From CAWGGS01 sp046704745 (GTDB lineage Bacteria; Desulfobacterota; Desulfobulbia; Desulfobulbales; Desulfocapsaceae), in contig JBJKRL010000091.1 of the NCBI GenBank assembly GCA_046704745.1, positions 1 to 64,000 of the forward strand: a stretch of 64,000 nt of DNA, given 5' to 3'. The position numbers and the translations under genes were made by a program. Numbering within the stretch: position 1 is the stretch's first letter; each line of letters starts with the position of its first letter. Shown in pieces: positions 41,801 to 50,450 of this stretch. Below the pieces are notes generated by a model. It saw only the letters and a list, made by a program, of their open reading frames with translations, ran no database searches and was not told the DNA's origin.

Positions 41801-43042
41801 CTACCCGTTGAAACGTTTCATCACGACAACGGCATTAGTCCCGCCAAAGCCAAAGGAGTTTGACATGGCATAATGAATATCAATTTTCCTGGATACATTT
41901 GGAACATAATCTAGATCGCATTCCGGACTCGCCGCCTGCAAATTAATGGTTGGAGGTGCAATCTGGTCTTTAATGCTTAAAGTTGTAAACACCGACTCGA
42001 TACCTCCGGCCGCTCCCAACATATGCCCGGTCATGGACTTTGTGGAACTGATCGCCAGTTTTTTGGCATGCTCCCCAAAGACGGTTTTAACGGCCTGGGT
42101 CTCACAACGGTCATTAAGCGGTGTCGATGTCCCGTGCGCATTAATGTAATCGACCATATCAGGCTCTATGCCGGCATCGTTTAAGGCCATCCGCATACAC
42201 CTGACAGCCCCTTCACCGTCCTCGGGAGGAGCTGCCACATGATAGGCGTCGCTGCTCAAACCGTAACCGACGACCTCGGCATAGATGGTCGCTCCTCGAG
42301 CCAGCGCATGTTCCAATTCCTCCAGAACCAACATTCCTGAACCTTCTGACATGACAAATCCATCCCGATCCTTATCAAAAGGCCTTGATGCAGCAGCAGG
42401 ATCGTCGTTTCGCGTAGAAAGCGCCTTCATAGCAGAAAAACCGGCCACTCCTGTAGGACAGATAACGGCTTCGGCTCCACCGGTAACGACAATATCACAC
42501 CCGCCATACATAATATGCCGATACGATTCACCTACGGCATGGGTTCCGGCGGCACAGGCCGTCGACAAGGAAAGATTGGGACCTTTTGATCCCATCATCA
42601 TTGATATATGTCCCGACGGCATGTTAGGAATAACCATCGGGATAAAAAACGGGGTTACCCTTTTCGGACCACGCTCCAATATAACACTGTGGCAGGCCTC
42701 AATGTTGGGCAGACCGCCCATACCGCAACCGGTGATAACCCCAACCCGTCCGGCATTGCTGTTATCAATGACAATACCGCTATCCTCAACAGCCATACGG
42801 GCTGCGACAAGACCGTACTGAACAAAAAGGTCCAGATGCTTGGCCGCTTTTTTTTCAAAAAAAATTTCTGCGTCGAAATCCTTTACCTCAGCTGCGATCT
42901 TAACGGTGAAATCGCTGGTATCGAAACGGGTGATGCTATCAACACCGCTCATTCCGGCGCAGATATTTTTCCAGGTTTTTTCAACCCCCGTTCCCAGCGG
43001 CGTTACAAGACCAACACCTGTAACCACTACTCTTCGCTTCAC
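41801..43042 (-). CDS. fabF: Beta-ketoacyl-ACP synthase II
   Basis: A 413-residue condensing enzyme that elongates acyl-ACP with malonyl-ACP. The catalytic cysteine is in LSTACAAGTHA near residue 165. The two histidines lie in INAHGTSTPLND and TGHMLGAAG, and GFGGTN is at the C-terminus. The frame is open to a TTG at 43063. The GTG at 43042 has AAGGAG eight bases upstream and gives MKRRVVVTGVG, the standard FabF start, so I use it. It lies downstream of acpP in the usual fabG-acpP-fabF order. Confidence 0.97.
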   Translation of the reverse strand: MKRRVVVTGVGLVTPLGTGVEKTWKNICAGMSGVDSITRFDTSDFTVKIAAEVKDFDAEIFFEKKAAKHLDLFVQYGLVAARMAVEDSGIVIDNSNAGRVGVITGCGMGGLPNIEACHSVILERGPKRVTPFFIPMVIPNMPSGHISMMMGSKGPNLSLSTACAAGTHAVGESYRHIMYGGCDIVVTGGAEAVICPTGVAGFSAMKALSTRNDDPAAASRPFDKDRDGFVMSEGSGMLVLEELEHALARGATIYAEVVGYGLSSDAYHVAAPPEDGEGAVRCMRMALNDAGIEPDMVDYINAHGTSTPLNDRCETQAVKTVFGEHAKKLAISSTKSMTGHMLGAAGGIESVFTTLSIKDQIAPPTINLQAASPECDLDYVPNVSRKIDIHYAMSNSFGFGGTNAVVVMKRFNG

Positions 43043-43115
43043 GTTATCGGCTCCTTGAAACAAGGGTCTCTTTCAAATACCAAAAAAATAGAAGTCATAA
43101 ACGCGATGAAACGTG

Positions 43116-43349
43116 CTATTTATTCAATTTATCAACGTAATCGATGGCATCCTGAACCGTGCTGATTTTCTCGGCATCTTCGTCAGGAATTTCGATGTCA
43201 AATCCTTCTTCCATGGCCATAATCAGTTCAACAAGGTCCAGAGAATCCGCTCCCAGGTCATCAACGAACGAAGCATTGGGAACGACCTTCTCTCTTTCAA
43301 CACTTAACTGCTCAACAATAATATCGATCATTTTTTGATCTACAGCCAT
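43116..43349 (-). CDS. acpP: Acyl carrier protein
   Basis: A 77-residue acidic helical protein carrying the growing acyl chain on phosphopantetheine. The modified serine is in DDLGADSLDLVELIMAMEE near residue 36. The ATG follows AAGGGAGAAATG. The gene lies between fabG and fabF, after a 255-bp gap with a strong hairpin (43405-43462) that may help its much higher expression. Confidence 0.97.
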   Translation of the reverse strand: MAVDQKMIDIIVEQLSVEREKVVPNASFVDDLGADSLDLVELIMAMEEGFDIEIPDEDAEKISTVQDAIDYVDKLNK

Positions 43350-43404
43350 TGCATTTCTCCCTTAATTTTAAATAATCTACAGTGCCGCAATTTGGCTATT
43401 TCTT

Positions 43405-43462
43405 AGTACCTTACAGATTGATTTCTTGTTTTTTACAAGAAGTTAATCTGTCGCAAGGTACT
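43405..43462. promoter_or_regulatory. Long three-part hairpin between fabG and acpP
   Basis: Stem segments AGTACCTT/AAGGTACT (43405-43412 with 43455-43462), CAGATT/AATCTG (43414-43419 with 43445-43450) and TTCTTG/CAAGAA (43423-43428 with 43436-43441) stack into one hairpin with small internal loops. On the transcribed (minus) strand no T-run follows, so it is more likely an mRNA processing or stability element than a terminator. A smaller CCCC-CTAGT-GGGG hairpin lies just beside it. Confidence 0.6.
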
Positions 43463-43604
43463 TTTGCCCCCTAGTGGGGTGTTAGTAACACTGTGTTCTT
43501 CCAACAAAAAAACATAAGGCCAAATTCAGCCCGTTTTCCTGCAAAAAATCAAAGCCAAATATTACATATTTTCAGACAATAGCAAGCGAAATCACAGCCA
43601 CCTA

Positions 43605-44351
43605 TCACATGTACATGCCACCGTTCACATGCAGCACCTGACCGGTGACATAACCACCATCGGTGCCCACCAGATAAGCCACGGCACCGGCGATATCATC
43701 GACAGAACCCAACGAACCCAATGGAATCTCACTTTTGAGTTTCTCCTGGACTTCAGACGAAAGGGCCTCGGTCATCTCGGTTAAAATATATCCCGGAGCG
43801 ACACAGTTTACGGTGATATTTCTTGAGGCATATTCTCTGGCCATAGATTTGGCCATCCCGACCATCCCGGCCTTGGCAGAGGCATAATTTACCTGACCGG
43901 CGTTGCCGGAAAAGCCGACAACCGAAGTGATGTTGACAATCCTCCCCCAGCGTTTTTTCATCATGCTTTTGGCAACGGCCTTGGCACAGAGAAAAGCGCC
44001 CTTGAGATTGGTATTAAGGACCGCATCCCAATCCGATTCCTTCATCCTGGCGATAAGACCATCACGTGTTATCCCGGCGTTATTGACCAGGATATCGATG
44101 CCCCCCGCTTCGTTTGTGATCTCTTTGAATGCAGCATCGACGGCGGCAGGGTCCGCCACATCAAAACCTATTATCTTTGCCTTACCTCCGGAATCTTCAA
44201 TCAGTGATCTGGTCTCTTCGGCTGCCTCCGAACGGTTGACATAGTTGATATAGACCATTGCTCCCATGGCAGCAAGCCGCAAGCAGACAGCTCTGCCGAT
44301 GCCACGGCTACCACCTGTCACAACCACTGTTTTCCCCTCCAATGTCTTCAT
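43605..44351 (-). CDS. fabG: 3-oxoacyl-ACP reductase (fatty-acid operon copy)
   Basis: A 248-residue NADPH-dependent short-chain dehydrogenase. The cofactor site is VTGGSRGIGRAVCLRLA (residues 11-27), with NNAGITRDGL near 87. The catalytic Ser is in ITSVVGFSGNAG, and Tyr and Lys in YASAKAGMVG near 150. The C-terminus reads YVTGQVLHVNGGMYM, as in authentic FabG. It overlaps the etfA stop by four bases (ATGA), so it is translated with the ETF genes. Confidence 0.96.
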   Translation of the reverse strand: MKTLEGKTVVVTGGSRGIGRAVCLRLAAMGAMVYINYVNRSEAAEETRSLIEDSGGKAKIIGFDVADPAAVDAAFKEITNEAGGIDILVNNAGITRDGLIARMKESDWDAVLNTNLKGAFLCAKAVAKSMMKKRWGRIVNITSVVGFSGNAGQVNYASAKAGMVGMAKSMAREYASRNITVNCVAPGYILTEMTEALSSEVQEKLKSEIPLGSLGSVDDIAGAVAYLVGTDGGYVTGQVLHVNGGMYM

Positions 44352-45541
44352 GCCCCCCGCTGCTCCTCTATCTTGGCAATGAGTTTTGGTATGATTTCAT
44401 AGAGATCCCCGACCAGGCCGAAGTCTGCAATATCGAATATCGGCGCATTCTTGTCTCGATTTATCGCCACAATTGTATCGGCCGATTGCATTCCGGCCAC
44501 ATGTTGAATGGCCCCGGAAATACCACAGGCTATATAGAGTTTCGGGGCAACAGTCTTTCCCGTTTGTCCGACCTGGTGGGGGTAAGGTATCCACCCGGCA
44601 TCCACCGCCGCCCGGGAAGCCGACACGTCACCATTAAGCGTTTCGGCCAACTGCCGCAAAAGATCGAACCCCTTCTCGTTATCCAGCCCTCTTCCTCCGG
44701 AAACCAGAATATCGGATTCCTGAATGTTCACTTTATATCCTTGGGCGGCCACCGATTCAAGCACCTGGATCCGGCTTTTCAACTGGTTCGGAGTCGGTGT
44801 AACATCTATTATTTTGCCTGTCCTTTCTCCATCATAGGGCAGGGACTTCATCACCCTGGGCCTGACTGTCGCCATCTGAGGTCTCGTGGACGGGCATTCA
44901 ATGGTAGCCATGATATTGCCGCCAAATGCCGGTCGGGTCTGAAGGAGAGCACCATCCTCGGACCTGATCTCAAGTTTGGTGCAGTCTGCAGTCAAACCCG
45001 TATGTAGAGTCGTCGCCACGCCAGGAATAAACGACCGTCCGATGGCGGTCGCTCCCGCTAAAACGATTTCCGGTTTATGCTCTTTAATAAGAGCGGTAAG
45101 GACCGCACCGTAAACGTCATCGGTAAATTGTTGAAGGGCGGGATGATCGATCCTGTAGACGACGTCGGCTCCATGGCCTATGAGCTGTTCGGCTGTTTCA
45201 CCGGTATCATGCCCCAGCAATACAGCCACCAACTGAACCCCGCGTTGATCGGCCAGTCTTCTGCCTATTCCCAAAAGTTCAATGGAGACGGTTGCCAGGC
45301 TCCCTTTTCTAAACTCGCAATACACCCAGATCCCGGACCAAGCGCCTAGATCCATCTGCAGACTTTTTTCAATATCAACAAGGGCAATCGCCCCTACTTC
45401 ACAGGCTTCAACACAGGCACCGCAGAGTGTGCAGGCATCTCCGACTTCAGCCTTGCCATCGACCACCGAAATGGCAGCGAAGGCACATTGGTCCTCACAG
45501 ATTCCGCAGCCGATACAAAGCTCTTTGTCTATCTTCAACAT
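44348..45541 (-). CDS. etfA: Electron transfer flavoprotein alpha subunit with N-terminal ferredoxin domain
   Basis: A 397-residue FAD protein. Residues 1-60 are a two-[4Fe-4S] ferredoxin domain with cysteines 9, 12, 15, 19 and 37, 40, 43, 47. The ETF alpha N-terminal domain follows, and the C-terminal FAD domain carries SGGRGLDNEKGFDLLRQLAE near residue 275, VGQTGKTVAPKLYIACGISGAIQH near 325 and INRDKNAPIFDIADFGLVGD near 360. Ferredoxin-fused EtfA is known from electron-bifurcating or confurcating complexes such as lactate dehydrogenase and caffeyl-CoA reductase of Acetobacterium. The fusion therefore hints at ferredoxin-linked electron transfer. It sits between etfB and fabG. Confidence 0.93.
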   Translation of the reverse strand: MLKIDKELCIGCGICEDQCAFAAISVVDGKAEVGDACTLCGACVEACEVGAIALVDIEKSLQMDLGAWSGIWVYCEFRKGSLATVSIELLGIGRRLADQRGVQLVAVLLGHDTGETAEQLIGHGADVVYRIDHPALQQFTDDVYGAVLTALIKEHKPEIVLAGATAIGRSFIPGVATTLHTGLTADCTKLEIRSEDGALLQTRPAFGGNIMATIECPSTRPQMATVRPRVMKSLPYDGERTGKIIDVTPTPNQLKSRIQVLESVAAQGYKVNIQESDILVSGGRGLDNEKGFDLLRQLAETLNGDVSASRAAVDAGWIPYPHQVGQTGKTVAPKLYIACGISGAIQHVAGMQSADTIVAINRDKNAPIFDIADFGLVGDLYEIIPKLIAKIEEQRGA

Positions 45542-45562
45542 CGCTTATTTCTCCCGTATCGA

Positions 45563-46345
45563 TTATGCCAGGTACGGCCGAAGCATGGCGACGAGCTGCT
45601 CAACCTGTTCATCGACGGACCCTGAGAGCACACATCGTTCACCGCGCGGCTCAGGTGGAAAGACCTTTACCACCTGGGTCGGCGAACCCGAAAGACCTAT
45701 CGAGGCTGAATCAGCCCCTATGTCAGCAGCATTTAAGGTCTTTATCACCGCCTTTTTGGCCTTCATGGTCCCTTTCAAAGACGGCACCCTCGGTTCGTTG
45801 GCATCTTTTACCACTGTCAACAATGCCGGATAGTCGACCTTGATGATATCATAGCCGTCGTCCATCATCCTCTCCACCAACAAGCCTGTGGCATCTGCCT
45901 GACGGACCTTCTGCACACAGGTAATATAGGGCATATCCAGCCTCATGGCCAGTCCGGGACCTACCTGAGCAGTATCGCCATCTATTGCCTGTTTGCCGCA
46001 GATAACCAAATCAAAAGGGCCTAGTGACGTTATTGCCTGCCCCAGCGTATAGGAGGTGGCCCAGGTATCGGCACCGGCAAAGGCCCTGTCTGAGACCAGC
46101 ACTCCGTTATCTGCCCCACAGGAGATAGCCTGCCTGAGAACAGCCTCGGCCTGGGGAGGGCCCATGGTCAGCACGGTGACCTCACCTCCGAGGGACTCCT
46201 TGATCCGCACGGCTTCCTCTACGGCATGCTGATCATAAGGATTCATGATCGATTCAACACCTTCGCGGGCCAGGGTATTCGTTTTGGGGTCGAGACGCAC
46301 ATCTTTGGCATCGGGAACCTGTTTGACACAGACAATAATCTTCAT
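45563..46345 (-). CDS. etfB: Electron transfer flavoprotein beta subunit
   Basis: A 260-residue AMP/FAD-binding partner of EtfA. It has MKIIVCVKQVPDAKDVRLDPKTNTLAREG at the start, NPYDQHAVEEAVRIKE near residue 36 and the nucleotide-binding GKQAIDGDTAQVGPGLAMRL near 117. The DGDTAQVGP wording is the form I associate with bifurcating-type EtfB in clostridia, unlike the mitochondrial D-D-C-N-Q type; this is memory-based. It lies between the acyl-CoA dehydrogenase and etfA with gaps of about 20 bp. Confidence 0.94.
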   Translation of the reverse strand: MKIIVCVKQVPDAKDVRLDPKTNTLAREGVESIMNPYDQHAVEEAVRIKESLGGEVTVLTMGPPQAEAVLRQAISCGADNGVLVSDRAFAGADTWATSYTLGQAITSLGPFDLVICGKQAIDGDTAQVGPGLAMRLDMPYITCVQKVRQADATGLLVERMMDDGYDIIKVDYPALLTVVKDANEPRVPSLKGTMKAKKAVIKTLNAADIGADSASIGLSGSPTQVVKVFPPEPRGERCVLSGSVDEQVEQLVAMLRPYLA

Positions 46346-46369
46346 TGAAAACCTGTTTGACTGGGATTG

Positions 46370-47527
46370 TTAATTCTTCCTGGTGTATTCTCTATTGAGT
46401 TCCTGACCGACCACATTGCGCTGGATCTGGTTCGTCCCCTCATAAATTTGCAGGATCTTGGCATCCCTCATCATCTTTTCAACTGGATATTCGCACATAT
46501 ACCCATAGCCACCCATGATCTGAACCGCATCGGTAGTGACCTTCATCGCTGTATCGGTGGCAAAGACCTTGCACATGGAGGATACCTTCGACATATCTTG
46601 CGGATGGGCGTCAATATGTTTGGCTGCCCCATAGACCAGCGAACGGGCCGCCTCAATACCGATTGCCATGTCGGCCAACATGTGCTGCACAGCCTGAAAG
46701 GCCATGATCGGTTTACCAAACTGAACTCGCTGCTTGGCATAGCTTGCCGCCTCATCGAGGGCTGCCTGCGCAAGCCCAACACCAAGGGCGGCGATACCCG
46801 GCCGGGAAGAATCCAGGGTCTTCATCACTGTGATGAAACCGGTTCCTCTGCGGCCTATAATTCGGTCTTTTGGAATCCTGCAGTCTTTAAATATCAGTTC
46901 GGTGGTCGATGAAGCTCTGATCCCCATCTTTTTCTCTTTCGGTCCGCAGGAAAAACCGGGATCGCCCTCTTCAACGATAAACATCGAGGCTCCACGGGCA
47001 CCTTTGTTACGATCAGTTATGGCCACAATCGTATAAATTTGGGCCTCACCCCCGTTGGTGATCCACTGCTTGGTCCCGTTCAAAACCCATTCGTCTCCGT
47101 CTTGAACGGCAGTCGTCTGTATACCGGAGGCATCGGAGCCGGCATTGGCCTCGGTCAGTCCGAAGGCGGCAAACTTTTTACCGGAAGCCACAGCGGGGAG
47201 ATATTTTTGTTTCTGCTCATCGGAGCCGGAAAAAAGGATCGGATAAATACCCAGAGAACTGGCTGCAAAGGCGGTACCGACGCCTATACATCCGCGGGCA
47301 AACTGTTCCAAGGCGAGAACAATATCAAAACAACCACCGCCGAACCCGCCGTATGCTTCAGGGATGCTGATACCGAAAAGATCGGACCGCGCCATTTCAT
47401 TGAGAATATCACGTGGAAACTCGTGTTTTTCGTCCAGTTCGGCGCGTTTGGGAATAATCTTCTCATCGGCTATCTGCCTGCTGATATCAACAATCATCTG
47501 CTGTTCTTCAGATAAAAAATAATCCAT
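46370..47527 (-). CDS. Acyl-CoA dehydrogenase family flavoprotein
   Basis: A 385-residue FAD enzyme of the acyl-CoA dehydrogenase family. It shows FGLTEANAGSDASG (FAD binding, near residue 127), WITNGGEAQIY near 160, QVQFGKP-like RVQFGKPIMAFQAVQHMLADM near 273 and IMGGYGYMCEYPVEKMMRDAKILQIYEGTNQIQR at the C-terminus, with the catalytic Glu in IYEGTN. All key residues for alpha-beta dehydrogenation are present. It sits between fabH and etfB inside the fatty acid synthesis operon, so its role may be to reduce enoyl thioesters with electrons from the adjacent ETF; that is inference. Ordinary short-chain acyl-CoA oxidation is the alternative. Confidence 0.92.
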   Translation of the reverse strand: MDYFLSEEQQMIVDISRQIADEKIIPKRAELDEKHEFPRDILNEMARSDLFGISIPEAYGGFGGGCFDIVLALEQFARGCIGVGTAFAASSLGIYPILFSGSDEQKQKYLPAVASGKKFAAFGLTEANAGSDASGIQTTAVQDGDEWVLNGTKQWITNGGEAQIYTIVAITDRNKGARGASMFIVEEGDPGFSCGPKEKKMGIRASSTTELIFKDCRIPKDRIIGRRGTGFITVMKTLDSSRPGIAALGVGLAQAALDEAASYAKQRVQFGKPIMAFQAVQHMLADMAIGIEAARSLVYGAAKHIDAHPQDMSKVSSMCKVFATDTAMKVTTDAVQIMGGYGYMCEYPVEKMMRDAKILQIYEGTNQIQRNVVGQELNREYTRKN

Positions 47528-47540
47528 TTTGCTCTCCTAT

Positions 47541-48521
47541 TCACCACTTAATAAGGGTTGCGCCCCAGGTAAAACCACCCCCGAAAGAACAAAGCAGGAT
47601 AATATCTCCTTTGCCAAACAATCCCTGCCTGTTCGCCTCATCCAAGGCTATCGGAACTGAAGCGGCTGATGTGTTCCCGTATTCTGATACGTTTACAAAC
47701 ACCCTCTCTTCAGGGAAGTCAAGACGCTCAAGCAACTTTTTTAAAATACGGATATTGGCTTGATGGGGTATGAATAATTTGACCGAGTCTAAGCTGATGC
47801 CTTCCTGCCGCAGCAGGCAAAATATTGAATCTTCCATGGCTTTGACGGCGTATTTAAAGACTTCCTTTCCTTCCATGATGATGTATGATCCGGAATTGTC
47901 AGCCACTTCCAGATCAGGATTGTAACTTGGAGGCGCATGCATATGCAAAAGTTTCCACAGACTCCCATCAGCCTGGAGCTTGGAACCGATTACGCCTCTT
48001 GCCCCATCTTCGCAATGACCGAGAACGGCGGCGCCCGCTCCGTCACCAAAAAGAATACAGGTATTGCGGTCTTTCCAATTCAATCTGGAAGAAAGGGTCT
48101 CAGCCCCTATGACGAGAATTTTTTTTCGATGTTCGGCCCGGATGTACTTATCGCCCATATCCAATCCATAGAGGAAACCGGAACAGGCGGCATTGATGTC
48201 ATAAGCGAAGGCATTCTTAGCTCCCAGTTCATTCTGCACAAAACAGGCGCAGGAAGGCATCAACATATGTGAGCTGATGGTCCCCACTACGACAAGATCG
48301 AGCTCTCCGGCGTCAATCCCAGCCATGTCCAAGGCCTTTTGCCCCGCCGCGGTGGCCAGTTGATGGGTCTTTTCTCCTAAGCCGCCAATTCGTCTCTTTT
48401 TGATCCCGGTTCTTGAATAAATCCAGTCGTCTTTTGTATCAACAATGGATTCCAGGTCCTTGTTGGTCATTATCCTCTCTGGCAGACTTGAGCCGGTACC
48501 AAGAATTACGGTTCCCATCAT
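47541..48521 (-). CDS. fabH: Beta-ketoacyl-ACP synthase III
   Basis: A 326-residue enzyme that starts fatty acid synthesis by condensing acetyl-CoA with malonyl-ACP. The catalytic Cys is in INAACSGFLYGLDMG near residue 115. His and Asn appear in FIPHQANIRILKK near 247 and YGNTSAASVPIAL near 279. The C-terminus CSFGGGFTWGATLIKW is typical. Its start overlaps the plsX stop by four bases. It is followed directly by the acyl-CoA dehydrogenase gene; fabD is missing from the cluster. Confidence 0.97.
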   Translation of the reverse strand: MMGTVILGTGSSLPERIMTNKDLESIVDTKDDWIYSRTGIKKRRIGGLGEKTHQLATAAGQKALDMAGIDAGELDLVVVGTISSHMLMPSCACFVQNELGAKNAFAYDINAACSGFLYGLDMGDKYIRAEHRKKILVIGAETLSSRLNWKDRNTCILFGDGAGAAVLGHCEDGARGVIGSKLQADGSLWKLLHMHAPPSYNPDLEVADNSGSYIIMEGKEVFKYAVKAMEDSIFCLLRQEGISLDSVKLFIPHQANIRILKKLLERLDFPEERVFVNVSEYGNTSAASVPIALDEANRQGLFGKGDIILLCSFGGGFTWGATLIKW

Positions 48522-49537
48522 TCTCCTATAGATGCTTCCTTTTCGCTTACTCCGAGGTCCCTGGCGATCACCTCATTTACATTGTTCCGGACCATATGCA
48601 CCGCTGCCAAAATCGCATTTTTAATAGCTAAAGAATTGGATTTCCCGTGACAGACAATGCCGACTCCGTTAATCCCCAAAAGAGGAGCCCCTCCGTACTC
48701 CGCATAATTCACCCGTTTTTTAAAGGCTGTAAATGCCGGGCGAGCAAGGAGGTATCCTAGTTTGGCCATGGTAGATTTGAGAATCTCGTTTCGCAGCATC
48801 TGCATCGCGGCCTCAGCAAGACCTTCGCTGATTTTCAGACAGATATTGCCTACAAAACCATCGCAGACAATAACGTCTACGTTTCCTTGAAAGACATCCC
48901 TTCCTTCCACATTGCCGATAAAATGCAGGGGGCTTTCCTTGAGTAACGCATATGTTTCCTTGACCAGGGAATTTCCCTTGCCGCTTTCCTCGCCGATGGT
49001 CAAGAGGCCGACCCTGGGTTTTGGAATGTTATATATCCGTGCAAAGGCGGCTGCCATGACCCCGAACTGGTAAAGGTGCAAGGGCCTACAATCCACGTTT
49101 GCCCCTATATCCATTATTACCACCGGGTTTTTCAATGTTGGGAAAACCGAGGCAATACCAGGTCTTGAAACATTCTTAATCCGTCCAAGCTTACGAAGAG
49201 CCGCGGCCATGGTAGCTCCGGAATTTCCGGCGCTGACCACCGCTTCAACCTCCTTTCTGGAAACGAGATCAAAGGCAACAACAATGGAGGAATCTTTCTT
49301 CTTACGTATAGCGTCAACAGGATATTCATCCATGCCCACGACCTGAGAGGCGTGGACAATGTGCAGGTTTTCCTTAGCCTTGGAAGTTGATGCTATCTTA
49401 TCCAGATATGATTGAAGAAGAGGTTCATCTCCCACCAGGTAGATCTGTATGTCTGCCTGGTCTACAGCGAGCAATGCCCCGGCAATGAGTTCCTCAGGAC
49501 CATGGTCTCCCCCCATGGCATCCAGGGCAATTCGCAC
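48518..49537 (-). CDS. plsX: Phosphate acyltransferase PlsX
   Basis: A 339-residue enzyme making acyl-phosphate from acyl-ACP for phospholipid synthesis. It shows IALDAMGGDHGPEELIAGAL at the N-terminus, VSAGNSGATMAAALRKLGRI near residue 99, NIGEESGKGN-like TIGEESGKGNSLVKE near 180 and CDGFVGNICLKISEGLAEA near 223. GTG start after GGAG. It follows rpmF in the standard DUF177-rpmF-plsX-fabH order. Confidence 0.96.
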   Translation of the reverse strand: MRIALDAMGGDHGPEELIAGALLAVDQADIQIYLVGDEPLLQSYLDKIASTSKAKENLHIVHASQVVGMDEYPVDAIRKKKDSSIVVAFDLVSRKEVEAVVSAGNSGATMAAALRKLGRIKNVSRPGIASVFPTLKNPVVIMDIGANVDCRPLHLYQFGVMAAAFARIYNIPKPRVGLLTIGEESGKGNSLVKETYALLKESPLHFIGNVEGRDVFQGNVDVIVCDGFVGNICLKISEGLAEAAMQMLRNEILKSTMAKLGYLLARPAFTAFKKRVNYAEYGGAPLLGINGVGIVCHGKSNSLAIKNAILAAVHMVRNNVNEVIARDLGVSEKEASIGE

Positions 49538-49546
49538 AGGTATCTC

Positions 49547-49735
49547 CTATTCAACGTCAGTTTCGAAATTGAAAACCGTGCGTCCTTTGTATTTACCACA
49601 ACTGCCGCAAAGACGATGCGGTTCTTTCGGTTCTCCACATTCCGAACACACAGAGAGGCCCGGTGATTTCAAAGCATCGTGAGAACGTCTTTTATGAGTT
49701 CGCGAATGCGAATGTCTTCTTTTCGGAAGAGCCAT
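49547..49735 (-). CDS. rpmF: 50S ribosomal protein L32
   Basis: A 62-residue basic protein: MALPKRRHSHSRTHKRRSHD followed by a zinc ribbon with cysteines at about 30, 33, 43 and 46 (VCSECGEP, LCGSCGKYKGR). All four cysteines are kept, so this is the zinc-binding form. ATG after GGAGGATATT. It lies between DUF177 and plsX as in many bacteria. Confidence 0.97.
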   Translation of the reverse strand: MALPKRRHSHSRTHKRRSHDALKSPGLSVCSECGEPKEPHRLCGSCGKYKGRTVFNFETDVE

Positions 49736-49777
49736 AATATCCTCCAGTACTGAAAAAGGCCGATGATCCGGCTTTAA

Positions 49778-50308
49778 TTAACGCTTTTTTAGATTTTTCA
49801 AAACAGCAAAAGGTGACTCCACAACGTTGGACTCACATCTGCAAGCCTCATACCTCAAAACCGCCCCACACCCGGGGCATAATCCCTTGCAGTCTTCATT
49901 GCAAACCCGCCTCTCAGGAACTGCAAGCAAAACCTGTTCCCTGAGAACTTCACTGACATCTATAGCAGGTTCATTCAGATACACAGTGTTGAAATCTTCC
50001 TCACCGCATTCCATCTCATGCAGATGCGATGACGCATCTTCTCCGGTTTTAAAGAGATAAGTAAAACTGCAAGAAAGTGTATAGTTGAACGGTTCACCGC
50101 ATCTGTCACAGAGAAATTCCACGACAGTCGAAAGTTCCCCCTGCAAGAGAACCGTCTCGGTGTCTTTTTTCAGCAGATCAATTTCGGCATGTCGGAGCTT
50201 TTGCAAGACAAACTCTTCAACCGGGAACCACCCCGTATCCCTAACGGAATAGTGTGTGGTACCTGCTGATATCTGGCCAAATACAACTTTCATCTCATCA
50301 CTCATCAT
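49778..50308 (-). CDS. DUF177 (YceD-like) protein
   Basis: A 176-residue protein of the DUF177/YceD family, which is found beside rpmF in most bacteria and affects 23S rRNA or L32 accumulation. The N-terminal half has LQKLRHAEIDLLKKDTE-like helices. The cysteine motifs CDRCGEPF (near residue 70) and CNEDCKGLCPGCGAVLRYEACRC (near 140-162) suggest zinc binding. Two adjacent ATGs make the exact start uncertain by one codon. It leads the rpmF-plsX-fabH series. Confidence 0.9.
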   Translation of the reverse strand: MMSDEMKVVFGQISAGTTHYSVRDTGWFPVEEFVLQKLRHAEIDLLKKDTETVLLQGELSTVVEFLCDRCGEPFNYTLSCSFTYLFKTGEDASSHLHEMECGEEDFNTVYLNEPAIDVSEVLREQVLLAVPERRVCNEDCKGLCPGCGAVLRYEACRCESNVVESPFAVLKNLKKR

Positions 50309-50450
50309 CCACTATCGGTTCGAGCGGTCAGATAAAGAACGCAAAAATAATCAATTTATGGAAGAATGGCCAGAAAAAAATAGGCCTGCAAGAATTTTCG
50401 GGAAGATATTCCATGTCAATCCAAGCATATCATTTGACCTTTGCCAGGTC

